DNA of 46,160 nt from Actinomortierella ambigua. Lineage: Eukaryota > Mortierellomycota > Mortierellomycetes > Mortierellales > Mortierellaceae. Location: the NCBI GenBank assembly GCA_016098155.1, contig JAAAJB010000265.1, forward strand, positions 1 through 46,160, written 5' to 3'. Below the pieces are notes generated by a model. The model saw nothing but the letters and a program-made list of their open reading frames with translations. It did no database searches and had not been told where the DNA came from. A program made the position numbers and the translations under genes. Below, piece by piece: positions 31,589 through 44,700 of the stretch; the stretch's first letter is position 1; every line of letters begins with the position of its first letter.

Positions 31589-33725
31589 CTAGCCGCTTGC
31601 TGGCTCCAACGCATAGAGGACATTGTTGAGGTTGCCACTGTCATCGGGTACTGTTGGAAACTCTGTTGAGCAACGCCACACGTTGTCGATGACGAACTTG
31701 AAATACTATCGCACAAGAAAGGAAAGGGAGAGCAGTTACATAAGAGTTTCACTCTGCTCGCGTGCCACGCTAGGGCACCTCATTTTTGTGTTTTTTTTTT
31801 CTTACAATGTTTTGTGTTCGGTCAAGCTCGATAGTGGCCATGTACTCGTCTGTGGTGGAAGGAATTTTCTTCATTTGAATGGTGCCTAAAATGTTGTTTT
31901 GGGGTGGTTCAGAGGGATTAGTATCGAGCTTGGTTCGCCTCTGTACGCCCACCATCACCCCCTCTTTTCCTCTTGATTTCAAGTTCGCTCACCCCTTCTC
32001 CCCTCTCCCCCATTTTTTTTTCTAAACGTGTTCCTGGGATCAAAAAAAAAAAAGAGTCGTACCCCTCCCCTTTAGCAGGAGACGCGAGGGTTTTCCCCAC
32101 CCCCCTTTCTTGATGGGTCCTTTACCACCCGAGGAATGACAGTGTGAGTCGACTGATTCTACCTCCTTCACACCCCCTCCCGAGAACATTGAAGAGAATA
32201 TCAGGAAAAAACAGCAAAGAGGTGGGGTGTAGGTGGCCCATGTTCGGTCATCGTACGACAAACTTCTTAGTCCGATGACTTGGGTCACCCCCCTCATCCA
32301 ACCCTCCTTCCCACCTCCTCCTTCCTGTCAATTCTCTTTTTTTTTCCCACCAGTAGGGTCAAAAAGAACCCAAGTGTTTGATGAGGGAAAGTGTTTGGTG
32401 AAGGAATGAGAGAGACTTACGTTGCCAATTGTCAAAGGTACCAGTGACCTGTACACTCTCGCCGCCATGTTTCCAGTGAAACTATGTAAAATGTTGATGC
32501 ATATAGAAAGTGATAGAGAACAGAGCGAGCAGGAGATCATACAAGATGGTGATTAGTATTTGACTGCACAGCTGCACTATCTCGCATACAACATTTGCCC
32601 TGTTGCATGCTTCGCTTCAAGGTGTCGTGCATGGCTCGTTTATACAAGAGCAAGACCCCCTTTTTTTTCCTCGGCTGGACTTACCTTGTGAGTTTGGTTG
32701 CTAATCGACTTCTTGTGGGAGGCTGGTCGTGGCGTCTTGGGGGAGGGAAGACCACTTTTGTGGAGCGACCCCGCATCAGCAGGAGCACCGGTGGCAGCAG
32801 TGGGAACTTCATTCTCTGACGAACGGACTGGTGGAGGAGTGACTGGGACGTGAGGCTCCACAGGCGTTGCCACGGGTGTTGGGGTTTGCTGATCAACAGT
32901 AGAAGCACCAGCGGCAGCAGAAGCCACCACGGGGGGAGGGATCGCCTTGCCAGACTCGGACCTGTTCTTATTCTTCCTCTTCTTAGCATCGGTGGTCGTC
33001 GCGGTCTGGGTCTCTGGGGTGGAGGGCAAGGGGGCAACACCAACACGTGCAGAATCTCCAACAGGAGCATGTGCCTCCTTTTGAAGGGTAGAGCTAGTGG
33101 CTGTAGTCGTCGAAGAGGCAGCGGTGCTGGGAGAGGAGGCTGGCTTGGAGTCGATGGCTGGCCCTGGCGCTGATTCTGTTGACCTGGCTGTGGCCGTCCT
33201 CGCAGTGGCCGCCCGCGGCGTATTTGGGGCAGGAGCAGGAGCGGGAGCGGGAGCCTCCTCAGGCACAGTCTTGACAGAGAAGGGCTGTTTGGCGGACATG
33301 GTTGAGGAGGTTGTGGTGGCGGTTGTCGAACTGGAACTGGTGGAGGACGACGAGCGTGTTCTCTGCGTGGCCGGCAACATTGATTGAGGTGATTCTTGCG
33401 GGGTGGGTGATTGTGCACCACCAGATTTGAAAGTACCCGAGTTGCTTCGCGCGGTGTTGGTCGACGATACCTTGGGTGCACCAGAGGCTGTAGTCGGCGA
33501 TACAGGAGACGTGCGACCACCATTACCAATGCCGCTGCCACCGCCGGCACTGTTGTTGTTGTTGTTGCTACTGCCGGTCTGGAAAGCCTGCATTCGCTGC
33601 TTGACACCGTTACCAGCCGCGCTTTGGTTCGCCGTGCCCGATTTTGCTTGAAGGGCCGCCTTCTGTGCTTGAACGGAGCTGACCGATCCTGGCACGGCGG
33701 GAGTCTTGGCCTTGGGGGTGGACAT
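31589..33725 (-). CDS. Disordered protein with a C-terminal AMPK-type glycogen-binding module (CBM48-like, 432 aa, four exons)
   Basis: Exons are 33725-32685, 32481-32421, 31885-31806 and 31705-31589. The donors are GTAAGT, GTAAGT and GTAAGA, the acceptors ACATAG, TTTTAG and CGATAG, and all joins keep frame. Exon 1 encodes 347 low-complexity residues rich in Ser, Thr, Pro, Ala and Asn, with a basic KKRKNKNR patch that could be a nuclear signal. Exons 2-4 join into one domain: FHWKHGGESVQVTGTFDNWQR, split over exons 2 and 3, then TIQMKKIPS and YFKFVIDNVWRCS. This is the AMPK-beta/Mdg1-Crp1 type carbohydrate-binding module. In Mdg1 and Crp1 of yeast the module is N-terminal; here it is at the end. 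No AMPK-beta ASC domain follows, so it is not a full AMPK beta subunit. Glycogen binding is inferred. The gene converges on the L-2-hydroxyglutarate dehydrogenase gene. Confidence 0.8.
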
Positions 33726-34636
33726 GGTGTTGGTCGTCTTGAGCGAGTCTTCTTGATGCTTAGAAAGGGTCAAACGATGGAGAGTCGTGAGCAGGGTGTG
33801 AGCGAGGAGAAGAGGAACAAGAAAGAAGAAGAGCGCGAAAAGTGAAAGTGGGGTGAAAATATGAGATAGAGAGAGAGGGAGAGAATTTGCTTGAGGGGAG
33901 AAAGAAAACGCAATAGTGTGATCAGGTGCAGAAAGGGGGTGATGCATTGTTGTTCATCCATGCACAGGAGAGACTCTGGAACCAGGGTTCACATCCTTTC
34001 TTTCGTGTTGTTATAGAAGGATAGGAGAGGCACCAGAGCTGACAGCATGGTGTGGTTGAGGTCTGACTCAGATAAAGCACTTGCATCTGCGAAGAAGTAT
34101 TGCCAGTTTCCATGGGTACGAGGGGTGTATGATAGCGTGGCTCCGGTCACCACCCTTGCACACCTCACATTCGGACTTTCGACCTTCAGTCTCACTCACC
34201 CACGACTCGAGTGAGCTTATCGACTTTATATTTTTTACTGGTGGTCTGAGATGGCTGCGAACTACACCATGCCATTCCAATAACACCATGACACCCATGT
34301 GGCCATCTGTCTCGTCATGACTGCGCTGGAACCACAACCCAAAGCAGCGCCCAAAGGTTTGTGAGGACGAGAATAGGATTGGTGACGGCACTCTCTGAGC
34401 TACGCCGCCAAATTTTTAGACCTATGCGGAGGCCTTGTAACACAACCTTTTCGCTATCATACTTTAATGCTAAAGCTGCAGAGCTGGTTAATGGACATGT
34501 TGAATCCCAATAATCTACGAGAGGATTCCGTCACTCATGCCTATTGCGCACACATGCGCCACGTCAAGTGTTGTCTTGTGAATGGAAAGACCCGGACGTG
34601 CAGACACCTTCACTGGCAGGTTACCAATGAAAGTGA
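33726..34636. other. Intergenic stretch
   Basis: Contains the promoter and GA/CT-rich leader of the glycogen-module gene (minus). No gene was recognised in the rest. The kinase part expected upstream of the Sel1 pseudogene is not present here. Confidence 0.5.
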
Positions 34637-35440
34637 ATGTCGACCATTGATGTCGGTGGTGACAGCGACCCAGATGTAGCCGCAGTGATCAAGCGCTTAG
34701 AGGCTAATGATATGGATGCACTGTTTGCTCCAGCCAAGATCTACTATGTACACAGGCAACCAGGACGACGCCACCCCCCCCCCCCAGAACGATTCGGAGA
34801 CCTTCTGCTAATGTCTTTGCCTTGCTGCGCGAGGTCACCTCCGAGTAAAGCGTGGCCCAGGTAGTTCCAGAGTCACCACAAGCGGCGCTCTCCAGGGTCC
34901 AGAGCTACACATGGTGCTAAAACGGCTGAATAACGAGGCCAGCTGGGCACCATGTATCAGCATGGTCATGGCGTCAAAAAGAGCAGTGTTGAGGCCGTCG
35001 CTTGCTATCGACAGTCGTCTGGGCGGGGTAAAGCTCTAGAACTGAACAACATCGGATCGAAGTACAGGACTGGCCTAGACTATATCCGTAGCAATTATGA
35101 GGTCGTGAGGTGGTTTACGGAGGCCATTGTCCAAGACAATTCAACCGCTCCCTCTTTAATCGTGGTCGGATACGCTCGAAGAATAACCGTGGTGTTGAGT
35201 TGAGCATGGGACGGCCCTGATTGGTGCTGCAAGAAGGCCAACCAAGGCGGTGCAGAGGCGCAGTGCTAGCTTGATTCATTACACGGCAGTGGTTTTGATA
35301 TCGACCAATGCGATACTGGAGCCTTGGCATGCTACCACATGGCAACGGAGTAGGGTGATTCTGTGGCCAAAATCGCCTTGGCCTAATGTACAGTAAGGAC
35401 TGTGTAGCCGTGGCGTCAAACTGCCTGTTCCAATATCCCA
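34637..35440 (+). pseudogene. 5'-truncated, frameshifted kinase-Sel1 pseudogene
   Basis: Fragments of the same family as the two intact downstream genes, in changing frames. The start matches the linker and first Sel1 unit (VIKRLEAND against LIKRAEAND). DNA at 34784-34800 matches 43011-43027, and 34874-34894 matches 43101-43122. From about 34955 a clean stretch (YQHGHGVKKSSVEAVACYRQ) matches Sel1 repeats 3-5. After about 35200 only scattered matches with stops remain, such as a Leu-Gly-Leu-Met-Tyr-like piece near 35370-35430. The whole kinase domain and the ATG exon are missing. The sequence is closer to the second intact gene (41717-45279) than to the first, notably at GGCGCTCTCCAG. It is probably a decayed partial duplicate. 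Confidence 0.8.
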
Positions 35441-36051
35441 TCCAGCAGCGCCGTGTTTGGTCGTTTTGATCGCGATAGTGCTTACTGCAGTTGCTGTGCT
35501 ACGTACCCATTGCATGCCTTCCCGTCGATGATTTTCCCGCTCCCTCACCACAAGAGGCTGTACATGAATGCACTGCCTTTGTTCTGTTCCTCTTGCATGC
35601 TCATGCAGATATATACCAGACCCGAGCCAAGCTTTCTCTCAGAGTCAGAGTTCGCCAAGGGTTGACAGGATTTTCACACGAAGCTCCCGCTCAGACGATG
35701 ACTCCATCTCCCGTATGGCCGTTCGTATCGCTCAATACTAGATACATACTGGCAATACTGGCAATACTAGCATGGCGCCATTCATGGGGAGGTAGCCCCC
35801 TGTTACTCTACGCACTCTGACAGCAGTCAGTGCATGATAGGTAAGGGACTTGTAAGGACTTTAGAGGGACAAGTCAGCCACAGATGTGATGTAAGTGTTT
35901 TGGGCAAGGACTCTCACATCTCCTTTCTCCCTCTCTCCACCTTCAACCAGTTCACACGCACATTCTCTTCATTGCACTCATTTCCCTGTCTTCATTGTCC
36001 ATTCGGCCTGCATTTTTGCGCGCATCCCCTTCGTGACTTCAGCTTTCTGCA
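35441..36051. other. Spacer and promoter of the first kinase-Sel1 gene
   Basis: Short open frames without domains. The last 150 nt are CT-rich and contain the conserved GTTCACACGC element at 35950-35959. Confidence 0.5.
35950..35959 (+). promoter_or_regulatory. Conserved GTTCACACGC element, copy 1
   Basis: Ten bases identical in all three family members that retain a start. Here it ends 93 nt before the ATG at 36052, in otherwise poorly matching CT-rich sequence. It may be a promoter or leader element. Confidence 0.45.
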
Positions 36052-39000
36052 ATGGTATGTAGGACTGAGAGGTACTTGTATAGCATCGATCATCCATTGA
36101 AACTCCGATCCATACTCACATTCGGTGCTCTCTTTCTCTTTCGCTCTCTCTCTTCCTGACGGTCTTACACCACAGACGGGGCCAACATTGCTGCTAGGGA
36201 GGCGTATCGGCAAAGGCGGTTGTGGAACTGTTTACCAGGCAAAGTGGGGCAACCGCAACGTAGCTGTCAAGAAGTTCACCGTCTCCCATGAAGAGGCCAA
36301 AGACAATCCACTTGTGAGGAAGGAGATTGAAATACTTTCGCGGCTCCAAGACAAACACATCATCCAGTTTTACGACACCTCCTACCATGAAGGGCAGCTT
36401 GTTCTCATTATGGACTACGCCGAAGGAGGATCCCTCAAAAATGCCATCGATCATCATCAACTTAATTGGAGAACCAAGACACAAATCGCCCAAGGCATCG
36501 CCCGCGGACTTGATTACATGCACTCACAGAAGGTGCTTCACCGAGATCTCAAGAGCGCCAATGTCCTCCTGACCAAGCACATGGAAGTGAAGCTCTGTGA
36601 CTTTGGTCTGGCCACTGTCAAGGTCACATCAATCTCCAAGGCCAGTAGCCTGAAGGGCACTCCCCGCTGGATGGCACCCGAGCTGTTTGATATCAGGCCA
36701 AAGTACTCCACCAAATCCGACATGTACGCGCTCGGGATGGTCATGTGGGAGATGGCTGCCGAGAGCACTGTGCCTTTCAAGAGTCAGCCCAACGACTTTG
36801 CCATAGTCGCGCTCATTTTGAGCAACAGCCGAGAGACTCTACCAGACGCTACCCCGAAGAAGTACCGCGGGTGGGTTGAGCGATGCTGGCATAGTGATCC
36901 CAAAGAGCGTCCCGAAGCTCACGAGATGTATGAGAGCGACGACGATCCTGAAGATGCTACCTCCGAGGACCTCACGATGGGCAAGGGTGATGCTCGGACC
37001 CACGGCGTCGGCTGTGATGACCCTGACGATGGTCGACTTGAAGACGACGGTCACAAGGTAGAACCAACAAATCCTGCACCCAATGTGCAGACTCGAACCA
37101 CACTGAGCACCACGCTGAGCACCATCGACATTGTAGAGGGGCTAGACATGATATCCTCCTCCTCCATAGCCACGCTGTCACTGCGTAGCGGCGAAGGCGT
37201 CGGCTACCTCAAAGATGGCAGGCTAGACGTGGGTGAGCTGACCAAGCGAGCAGAGGCCAATAACGCAGAGGCTCAGTTCACTCTAGCAGATCTATACGAT
37301 AAGGGCAGCAGAGACGAAGTGGCTCAGAGCGACTCGGATGCCTTCTATTGGTACCTTCGAGCTTCCAAACAAAACCACCTGCACGCGCAGCGCCGCTTGG
37401 CCGGCCTCTACCACAGCGGACGTGGTACCCCCAAGAGCGTCGCGGATGCCGCCAAATGGTACCAGAAAGCGGCCGACCAAGGTGATGCCAAAGCGCAAAA
37501 CCGGTTTGGCCACATGTGCCAGTTTGGTCACGGCGTCAAACAGAGTGATGTCGAGGCCGTGGTCTGGTACCGTCAGTCAGCGGGACTAGGTTATGCGCCG
37601 GCCCAGAACAACCTTGGATTGATGTACCGAGCTGGTCGAGGCTTCATTCGCAGCGACGCCGAAGCCGTGAAGTGGTTTCAGAAAGCTGCCGAACAAGATC
37701 ACCCCAACGCTTGCTTCAATCTTGGGTGGATGCAAGAGAAGGGTCGTGGTGTCGAGATGAGTATGGAAAAGGCCCTCGTTTGGTACCGCAAAGCAGAGAG
37801 TCTAGGTGATCCGGCAGCTCAGTATCGTCATGCGCGGATGCACGAGAAGGCTCATGGCATCGACAATGCCGAAGCCTTCATGTGGTATCGCAGGGCGGCT
37901 GAGCAAGGTCATGCGAAAGCGCAGAGTAAGCTTGGTATGATGTTCCAGCATGGGCACAGTACTGATGCGGACGATGAGATGGCGCTCTCATGGTATCGGA
38001 AGGCTGCAGAGCAAGATGACGCAAGTGGCCAATACAACCTCGGCTGGATGTACGAGAACGGTCGGGGCACTAAGAAGAGCGACCCCGATGCCCTCACTTG
38101 GTATCTCAGGTCGGCTGAGAATGGCTACTCAGATGCTCAAGAGAAGGTCGGCTCCTTGTACCAGGCTGGTCGCGGTGTCGAGAAGAGCAACACTCAGGCT
38201 CTCACATGGTACCGCAAGGCCGCTGAGCAGGACCACGTTGGTGGACAGCACAGCCTGGGTATGATGTACCATAACGGATTAGGTGTCGAGCAAAACTATT
38301 ACACCGCATTCACATGGCTCCAGAAGGCTGCCGACAAAGGTCATGCGAGTGCACAAGTCGCTCTTTCAGGGATGTATGCCGCCGGCCATGGCGTGGCACC
38401 AAATGAGGCACATGCTGCCAAGTGGTGTCAGGCGGCTGCTGCTCAGGGGGTCGCGGAGGCACAGAAGCTTTTGGGAACCATGTATCAGGAAGGCAAAGGC
38501 GTAGTGCAAAGTGACAGCATAGCCGTCGAGTGGTTCCGCAAGGCTGCAGAGCAAGGTCACGCCATTGGCCAAAACTGTCTAGGACTCGCGTACAGCAAAG
38601 GCCGTGGTGTTGAAAATAACGATGCTGTGGCTGTCGAATGGTACCTTAAGGCAGCAGAGCAAGGTTATTCAAGCGCCCAGAACAATATCGGCGCGATGTA
38701 CTTGGCCGGTCGCGGAGTCGAGCGCAGTGCCTCGCAAGCTGTCATATGGCTACGCAAGGCCGCTGAGCAAGGCAATCCTGATGCCCAATATGGACTCGGC
38801 ATGCTCTACGAGAACGGCCATGGCGTCGAGCAGAGCGACACCGATGCAGTCCAGTGGTATCGCAAAGCTGCAGATCAAGGCAACGCCAAGAGCCAATACT
38901 GCCTCGGGATGTTGTTCAAGAAGGGTGGGCGTGGTGTCGAGAAGAGTGTGCGCGCGGCCTATGAGTTGTTTCAAAAAGCGGCCAATCAAGGACACTCTGT

Positions 39001-39898
39001 TGCCCAGTATCATCTAGGAATCATGTACTTGGAAGGGAATGGCGTCGAACGCAATCTTTCTCAGGCTGTCGCATGGCTCCGCAAAGCTGCTGACCAAGGT
39101 GATGCCGAAGCCCAAGACAGTCTGGGGAGTCTCTACAAAAATGGTATCCACGTCGAGCAGAGCTACACCATGGCAGTTGGGCTGTACCGCAAATCGGCTG
39201 ATCAAGGCAACGCCAATGGTCAGTACAGCCTCGCGAGGATGTACAGCACAGGCCGAGGTGTGGTGAAGAGTGATGCCAGGGCACTCGAGTTGTATCAGAA
39301 GGCGGCGGCGCAAGGTCATTCCCCTTCCCAGCACATTCTCGTCGTCATGTACTTTCAAGGACAGGGAGGTGGGCCTAACATCACTGAGGCTATGAAATGG
39401 ACTCGAAAAGCCGCTGAAAATGGCTCTGCCCAATTCCAAAACTTGCTCGGTATGATGCACGCTATCGCAGATGACTACGACGAGGCCATCGAGTGGTTCC
39501 GCAAGGCCGCAGCACAAAATTATAGCGCCGCACAGTACCAACTTGGCCTCATGTACTACAAGGGCCGAGCTGTCGAGAAGAGTCTCACAAAGGCTTACTT
39601 GTTGTTCCGTCTCGCCGCCGAACAAGGGGACGAGGATGCTCAAGGAGCGATTGGCGCAATGTATATGGATGGCGAAGGTGTTGACCAAAACGATGAGCAG
39701 GCGGTGTTGTGGCTACGCAAAGCGGCTGAGAAAGGTGAAGTGCAGGCACAGAAACGCTTGGGGTTGATGTATTTCAAGGGTCGCGGTGTCAGCAAAAACA
39801 ATGAGATGGCAGTATTTTGGCTCCGCAAGGCAGCGGAAAAAGGAGATGAGGAGGCCAAAACCGCTCTTGGGCGCATTGAAGCTTGTACCATTTTGTAA
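36052..39898 (+). CDS. TKL-type protein kinase fused to 24 Sel1 repeats (1241 aa)
   Basis: Exon 1 is just the ATG at 36052-36054 and exon 2 is 36176-39898. The 121-nt intron has donor GTATGT and acceptor ACCACAG, phase 0. This start was preferred to the in-frame ATG at 36125 because it reproduces the structure of the two sister genes. The kinase domain spans about 8-255: glycine loop GKGGCG (13-18), Lys33 in VAVK, Glu51, HRDLKSANVLL (His123, Asp125), DFG (143-145), GTPRWMAPE (162-170) and Arg246. All catalytic residues are present, so it should be active. The HRDLKSAN and GTPRWMAPE forms suit the tyrosine-kinase-like group. Residues 256-355 are an acidic, Ser/Thr-rich linker. From about 365 to the end are 24 Sel1 units of some 36 residues plus a partial one. 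Sel1 arrays form alpha-helical solenoids for protein binding. No signal peptide or membrane segment was seen, so it is probably cytosolic. Confidence 0.88.
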
Positions 39899-41716
39899 CC
39901 ACAATTATGGAATCAGTGCCGCCGCCGCTACCGCTGCTGTTGCTTCTTCTCCTGCTCCTGTTCTTCCATCCCTTACGCCCGCCTCCATTCCATCGTCTGT
40001 CGTTCCAGCTTGCTGTCCGAAAACGGGGTCAGCGCATTGCACCGAGTCAGGTGCTTGGCACAACGCTTCTGTATCAAGTCTTTGTTGCCATACGATGGCC
40101 TCCCAGCTCTTGGGGTTTCCTCTATAACTGTTTTTATGCAGTACTAGATATGCTAGCCTTCAAATGCAAAGAGAACAAAAAAGTAACGGCTTTTATGATT
40201 GGGATATAGTTGTAAAAGTCATTAGGCGGAGATAATTAAAAGCAGGATGTTAGACCGGGTCTTCATGCGTTCTCATCTCGCGACAACCTCAACTCGTTTG
40301 ATAGTCTGATGAGAAACCCGTTTCAACGCCATACTCTTGTACCGATTCAAGCAATCTATCTGGGGAAATATCTCAGAATGGTCACACCGGATGGTACCGA
40401 TCATGTCACTAATGAGACGGTGTCACTATTGCTCCAGCTCCTGCTGTAAAGATTTACAAGCGTATCTTTCTCATATAGACTCAAAAGAACCGCAAGCGTG
40501 CTCTGTTTTGTATTGCTCAGATATCGATGCTGCTGCACGAGCACTCTAGCTTCAGACGTCGCCCCTGTTCTCGAAAACGTTGTCTACGTAGTAGAAGATG
40601 GAATATAGGTAGAGTTAGCAGGGGGAAGCAGAACATGAACATGAAAACAGGCGGAGCTTTCTCCCTCATGAAAACAATGTAGACCACTCTTTGTCTTTCG
40701 GTTGTTCGCCCATGATTGATGGTAGTTTCCGAATTCTAGCCTTCGTCTCTCCCAAAACAAGGAAGCGGCTGTTCAAATTTTGGATAGCGAACCCTTATAT
40801 TGGCGCTTGGTTATTGAGCAACGGTGTAAAACGATCTAGTCATTCCTTGCTCACTTGGTGGCTGGCCTTAAATTAAACCTATGCATGGTAGCATATCTTG
40901 CTAGAATAGTGAAAACGTCCCCAGAGTAGTCACGGTTGAGGGGTTGCTACCTTTGGTTGTTGTGGTAGCCTTGAGCGGTGTTGCTACCTGTAACTGTAAA
41001 GATACTGATGTGCAGGTGCAATACCTAGTTTCCAGCAGTGCCTTTCTACCTACCCCCTACTCCTATTCAGTTGGACCAATGGAAGGTGATTCTCATGTAC
41101 GATGCTGTGCTACAATCTTGCCAGGGAATTCCGCGGAGGCAATGGTCCATTCCATAGTACACTAAGAAGAGATGCATATCATCTACTCCCATCGTCCCGC
41201 AGAGATTCGACACAAACAAATAATGTACAGCACAACCCCTGAGACGAGGAGTTCCCTGAGCACTGAGAGCGACAAGTCTAGTGAGAATTTTCCTTGTACA
41301 TTCGCCAACAGTGACAGCGTCATTATCCCTCCTCCTGTTGCATACTGTAAGAGGCAGAGAGGACAAAGGCTTCAATACCCCAGCTCTTGCTGGAGCCAGA
41401 AATATCGACTAGCAGGGCCTTCCATGTCGAATGCTTGAGAGGAGGCATGCCATAGGAAAAAAGGGCATTGAATCCCCTCTTCGAACTCTCATAGACAGAC
41501 AGACACACCTTGACTTCTATCGTTGAGTGAAGGTGCGTGGGGAGAGGCGAGAGCGAAGGAGGCTCTGGCTGTGGGATGTTTCGCAGGATGTAAATTTTAT
41601 GCTTTCCTTGTCTTCTGTTCACACGCCCTCATCATTCCGTTCATTGCACTTTCATCTCTACATTCCAAACTCGCATTCTTCATCACCACTTGCTGAACTT
41701 TATTTGCACTCGTGAT
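39899..41716. other. Spacer between the two intact kinase-Sel1 genes
   Basis: No gene supported. A segment near 40062-40117 resembles one near 45450-45500 downstream of the second gene (shared CTCTGTATCA-like and CTCCCAG blocks), suggesting the 3' flank was duplicated too. The end of the spacer is CT-rich and holds the second GTTCACACGC element. Confidence 0.45.
41617..41626 (+). promoter_or_regulatory. Conserved GTTCACACGC element, copy 2
   Basis: Ends 91 nt before the ATG at 41717. Flanking sequence (TCTTCTGTTCACACGCCCTC) also matches the third gene closely. Confidence 0.5.
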
Positions 41717-44700
41717 GGTAAGTCGATTTTTTTTTTTTTCAATTTGGCTTCACAACCAGTCATGACATGCCAGAGATACAAAAGATTCTGACTACTCTTC
41801 GCTCCTTGATTGCCATACACATTTAGGCCGAACTGCCTTTGATATTAGGCGAACGCATAGGCAAAGGCGGTTTTGGGGTCGTCTACCACGCCAAGTGGGG
41901 GAGCCGCACCGTAGCCGTCAAGAAGTTCACTGTCTCCCAGGACGAGGCCGATGCAAGTGCAGAAATAAAACGAGAAATTGACATGCTCGATCGGCTCAAA
42001 GACAAGCACATCATCCAGTTCTATGGCACTACCTACCATGACGGCAATCTCGTCCTAGTCATGGAGCGCGCCGAAGGAGGATCCCTCAAGAGTGCCATCG
42101 AACAAGGGAAGCTCAACTGGCGAACCAAGAAGCAAATCACCCAAGGCATCGTCCGTGGGCTCGACTACATGCACTCACAGAGGGTGCTTCATCGTGATCT
42201 CAAAAGTGCCAATGTCCTCTTGACCAAATACATGGATGTCAAGCTTTGCGATTTCGGTCTGGCCACTGTCAAGGTCACATCAGTTGCCAGACTCACCGGC
42301 ATCAAGGGCACACCACGCTGGATGGCACCTGAGCTGTTTGATTCTAAGCCAGTCTATTCCGCCAAATCCGACATGTATGCACTTGGGATGGTCATGTGGG
42401 AAATGGCCGCCAACAACACCGTACCCTTCCGGAGCCAACCCAACGACATCGCACTTATAGGACTCGTCATTTGCGGAAAACGAGAGACACTACCAGACGA
42501 TACACCAGACGAGTACCGCAAGTGGGTTGAACGGTGCTGGCTCCATGACTATAAGGCACGCCCCAATGCTCATGAGATGATTGAGGATGATGATGAATAC
42601 GACGATGTCGATCCTGGCGATGTCTCCCCAAAGGCGAGCGATCCAGGCAAGGACGCTCCAAAGGCGAGCGATGCTGCCCACGACGCTCCAAAGTCCCGCG
42701 AGGCTAGCCAGCGTGCTCCTGATGTCGGTAGTCCTGGCAAAGACGTAAATGGGAATGGCTCCGTGAGGTCTGCGACCCCTGTGCGCCTGAGTCTCATCGA
42801 CAATATGGAGGTGCTCAGCATACAGTCCTCTTCCGCAGCCTCGCCACCATTAGCAGGGGGAAATCACGACGACGGCAATGACAGTGATCTGGAGCTTGAT
42901 CACGACCATCTCGACATGGCCGTGTTAATCAAGCGAGCAGAAGCGAACGACGCTGAGGCACAATTTGCGCTATCCGAGATCTACGAAAAGGGCAAAGTCA
43001 AAGACGTTATCCAGAACGACTCGGAGGCCTTCTATTGGTGCCTTCGTGCTGCTAAGCGAAACCATATCCGGGCACAGCGTCGCCTTGGTAGGTATTACTT
43101 CACCGGACGCGGCGCTCTCCAGAGCTTCACAGAGGCAGCCACCTGGTACGAAAAGGCGGCTGCACAGGATGATGCTAAAGCGCAAAACCAGCTGGGTACG
43201 ATGCACCAGCATGGCTATGGCGTCAAGAAGAGCGATGTCGAGGCTGTCGCATACTATCGACAGTCGGCTGGGCAAGGCTATGCTCCAGCCCAGAACAATC
43301 TCGGACTGATGTACACTGCTGGCCGTGGTTTCGTCCGCAGCGATTTCGAGGCTGTGAAGTGGTTCATGAAGGCTGCCGAGCAAGGCGACCCAAATTCTCT
43401 CTTCAATCTTGGGTGGATGCACGAAAAGGGCCGAGGTGTGGAGATGAACCTGGAGACGGCTCTCACATGGTACCGCGAGGCTGGCGAGCGTGGTCACACG
43501 GTAGCACAGTTCACTCTTGGGCGAATGTACGACAAAGGCCGTGGGGTCGAGAGAGACGAAGAGAGTGCCCTTCTCTGGTACTTCCATGCGGCGGAACAGG
43601 ATCATGCTGAGGCACAAAACATTCTTGGCACGATGATCCGAGATGGTCGCGGCACCGATAAGAGTGACGAGACGGCTCTCTTATGGCTCCGCAAAGCTGC
43701 GGAACTGGGTAGCGTAAAGGCGCTCTACAATCTCGGCTGGATGTACGAGAAAGGTCGAGGCGTTGAGAAGAACGAGATCGCAGCCTTCACCTGGTATCTG
43801 CGGTCAGGAGAAAAGGGCGACCCAGATGCTCAAAAGAGGCTCGGGGACATGTATCTGAATGGTCGTGGTGTCGAGGAGAGCAACGAACAAGCTGTTGCAT
43901 GGTATCGCAAAGCTGCTGAGCAAGATCATCCCGGTGGGCAGAACATCCTGGGCAAGATGTACCATGCGGGTCTAGGTGTCGCGCAGAACTATTCCCTCGC
44001 ATTCAAGTGGGTACACAAGGCGGCTGACCAAGGCGACGCGAATGCGCAGTGTCGACTGGCAGGGATGTACATTGCAGGCCATGGCGTAGAGAAGAGTGCA
44101 ACACAGGCTGCCAAGTGGTTCAACCTGGCTGCCTCGCAAGGAGACGCTGACGCTCAGGGGCTTTTGGGCGCGATGTACCAGGCAGGCGTGGGTGTCCAAC
44201 AAAGCGATACCATGGCTGTTGAATGGTACCAAAAGGCAGCTTCTCAAGGGCATGCTGGTGGTCAGAATAGGCTCGGCTTGATGTACGGGAAGGGTCGTGG
44301 CGTCCAGAAGAGCGATGACGAGGCTTTCAGGTGGTTCCAACTGGCCGCAGAGCAAGGTGATCCTGATGCTCAGTTCAATCTTGGCAACCGATACTTGTGT
44401 GGCCGAGGAGTCGAACGGAGCCTCACCCAGGCTGCCACCTGGTTCCGCAAGTCTGCCGATCAAGGCAATGCTGATGCCCAAGACAGCTTGGGTACGCTCT
44501 ATGAGAACGGTCAGGGTGTCGAGCAAAACCACACGAAAGCTGTCGAATGGTACCGCAAATCAGTAGAGCAAGGCAATGCCGATGGCCAGAACAGCCTCGC
44601 GTTGATGTATTTGAACGGTCGTGGAGTAGAGAAGAACGAAGCAAAGGCCGTAGAGTTGCTGAAGAAGGCAGCAAACCAGGATCATGCCAGCGCCCAATTC

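Noticed and set aside
32681..33607. A 308-residue Pro/Arg-rich frame inside the glycogen-module gene
   Set aside because: Shadow of the low-complexity exon in another phase. Only the chosen frame splices into the CBM48-like exons.
38604..39688. Open frames on other phases and strand through the Sel1 arrays
   Set aside because: The repeats share codon bias, so shadow frames stay open. The sense frame alone gives Sel1 units and the kinase domain.
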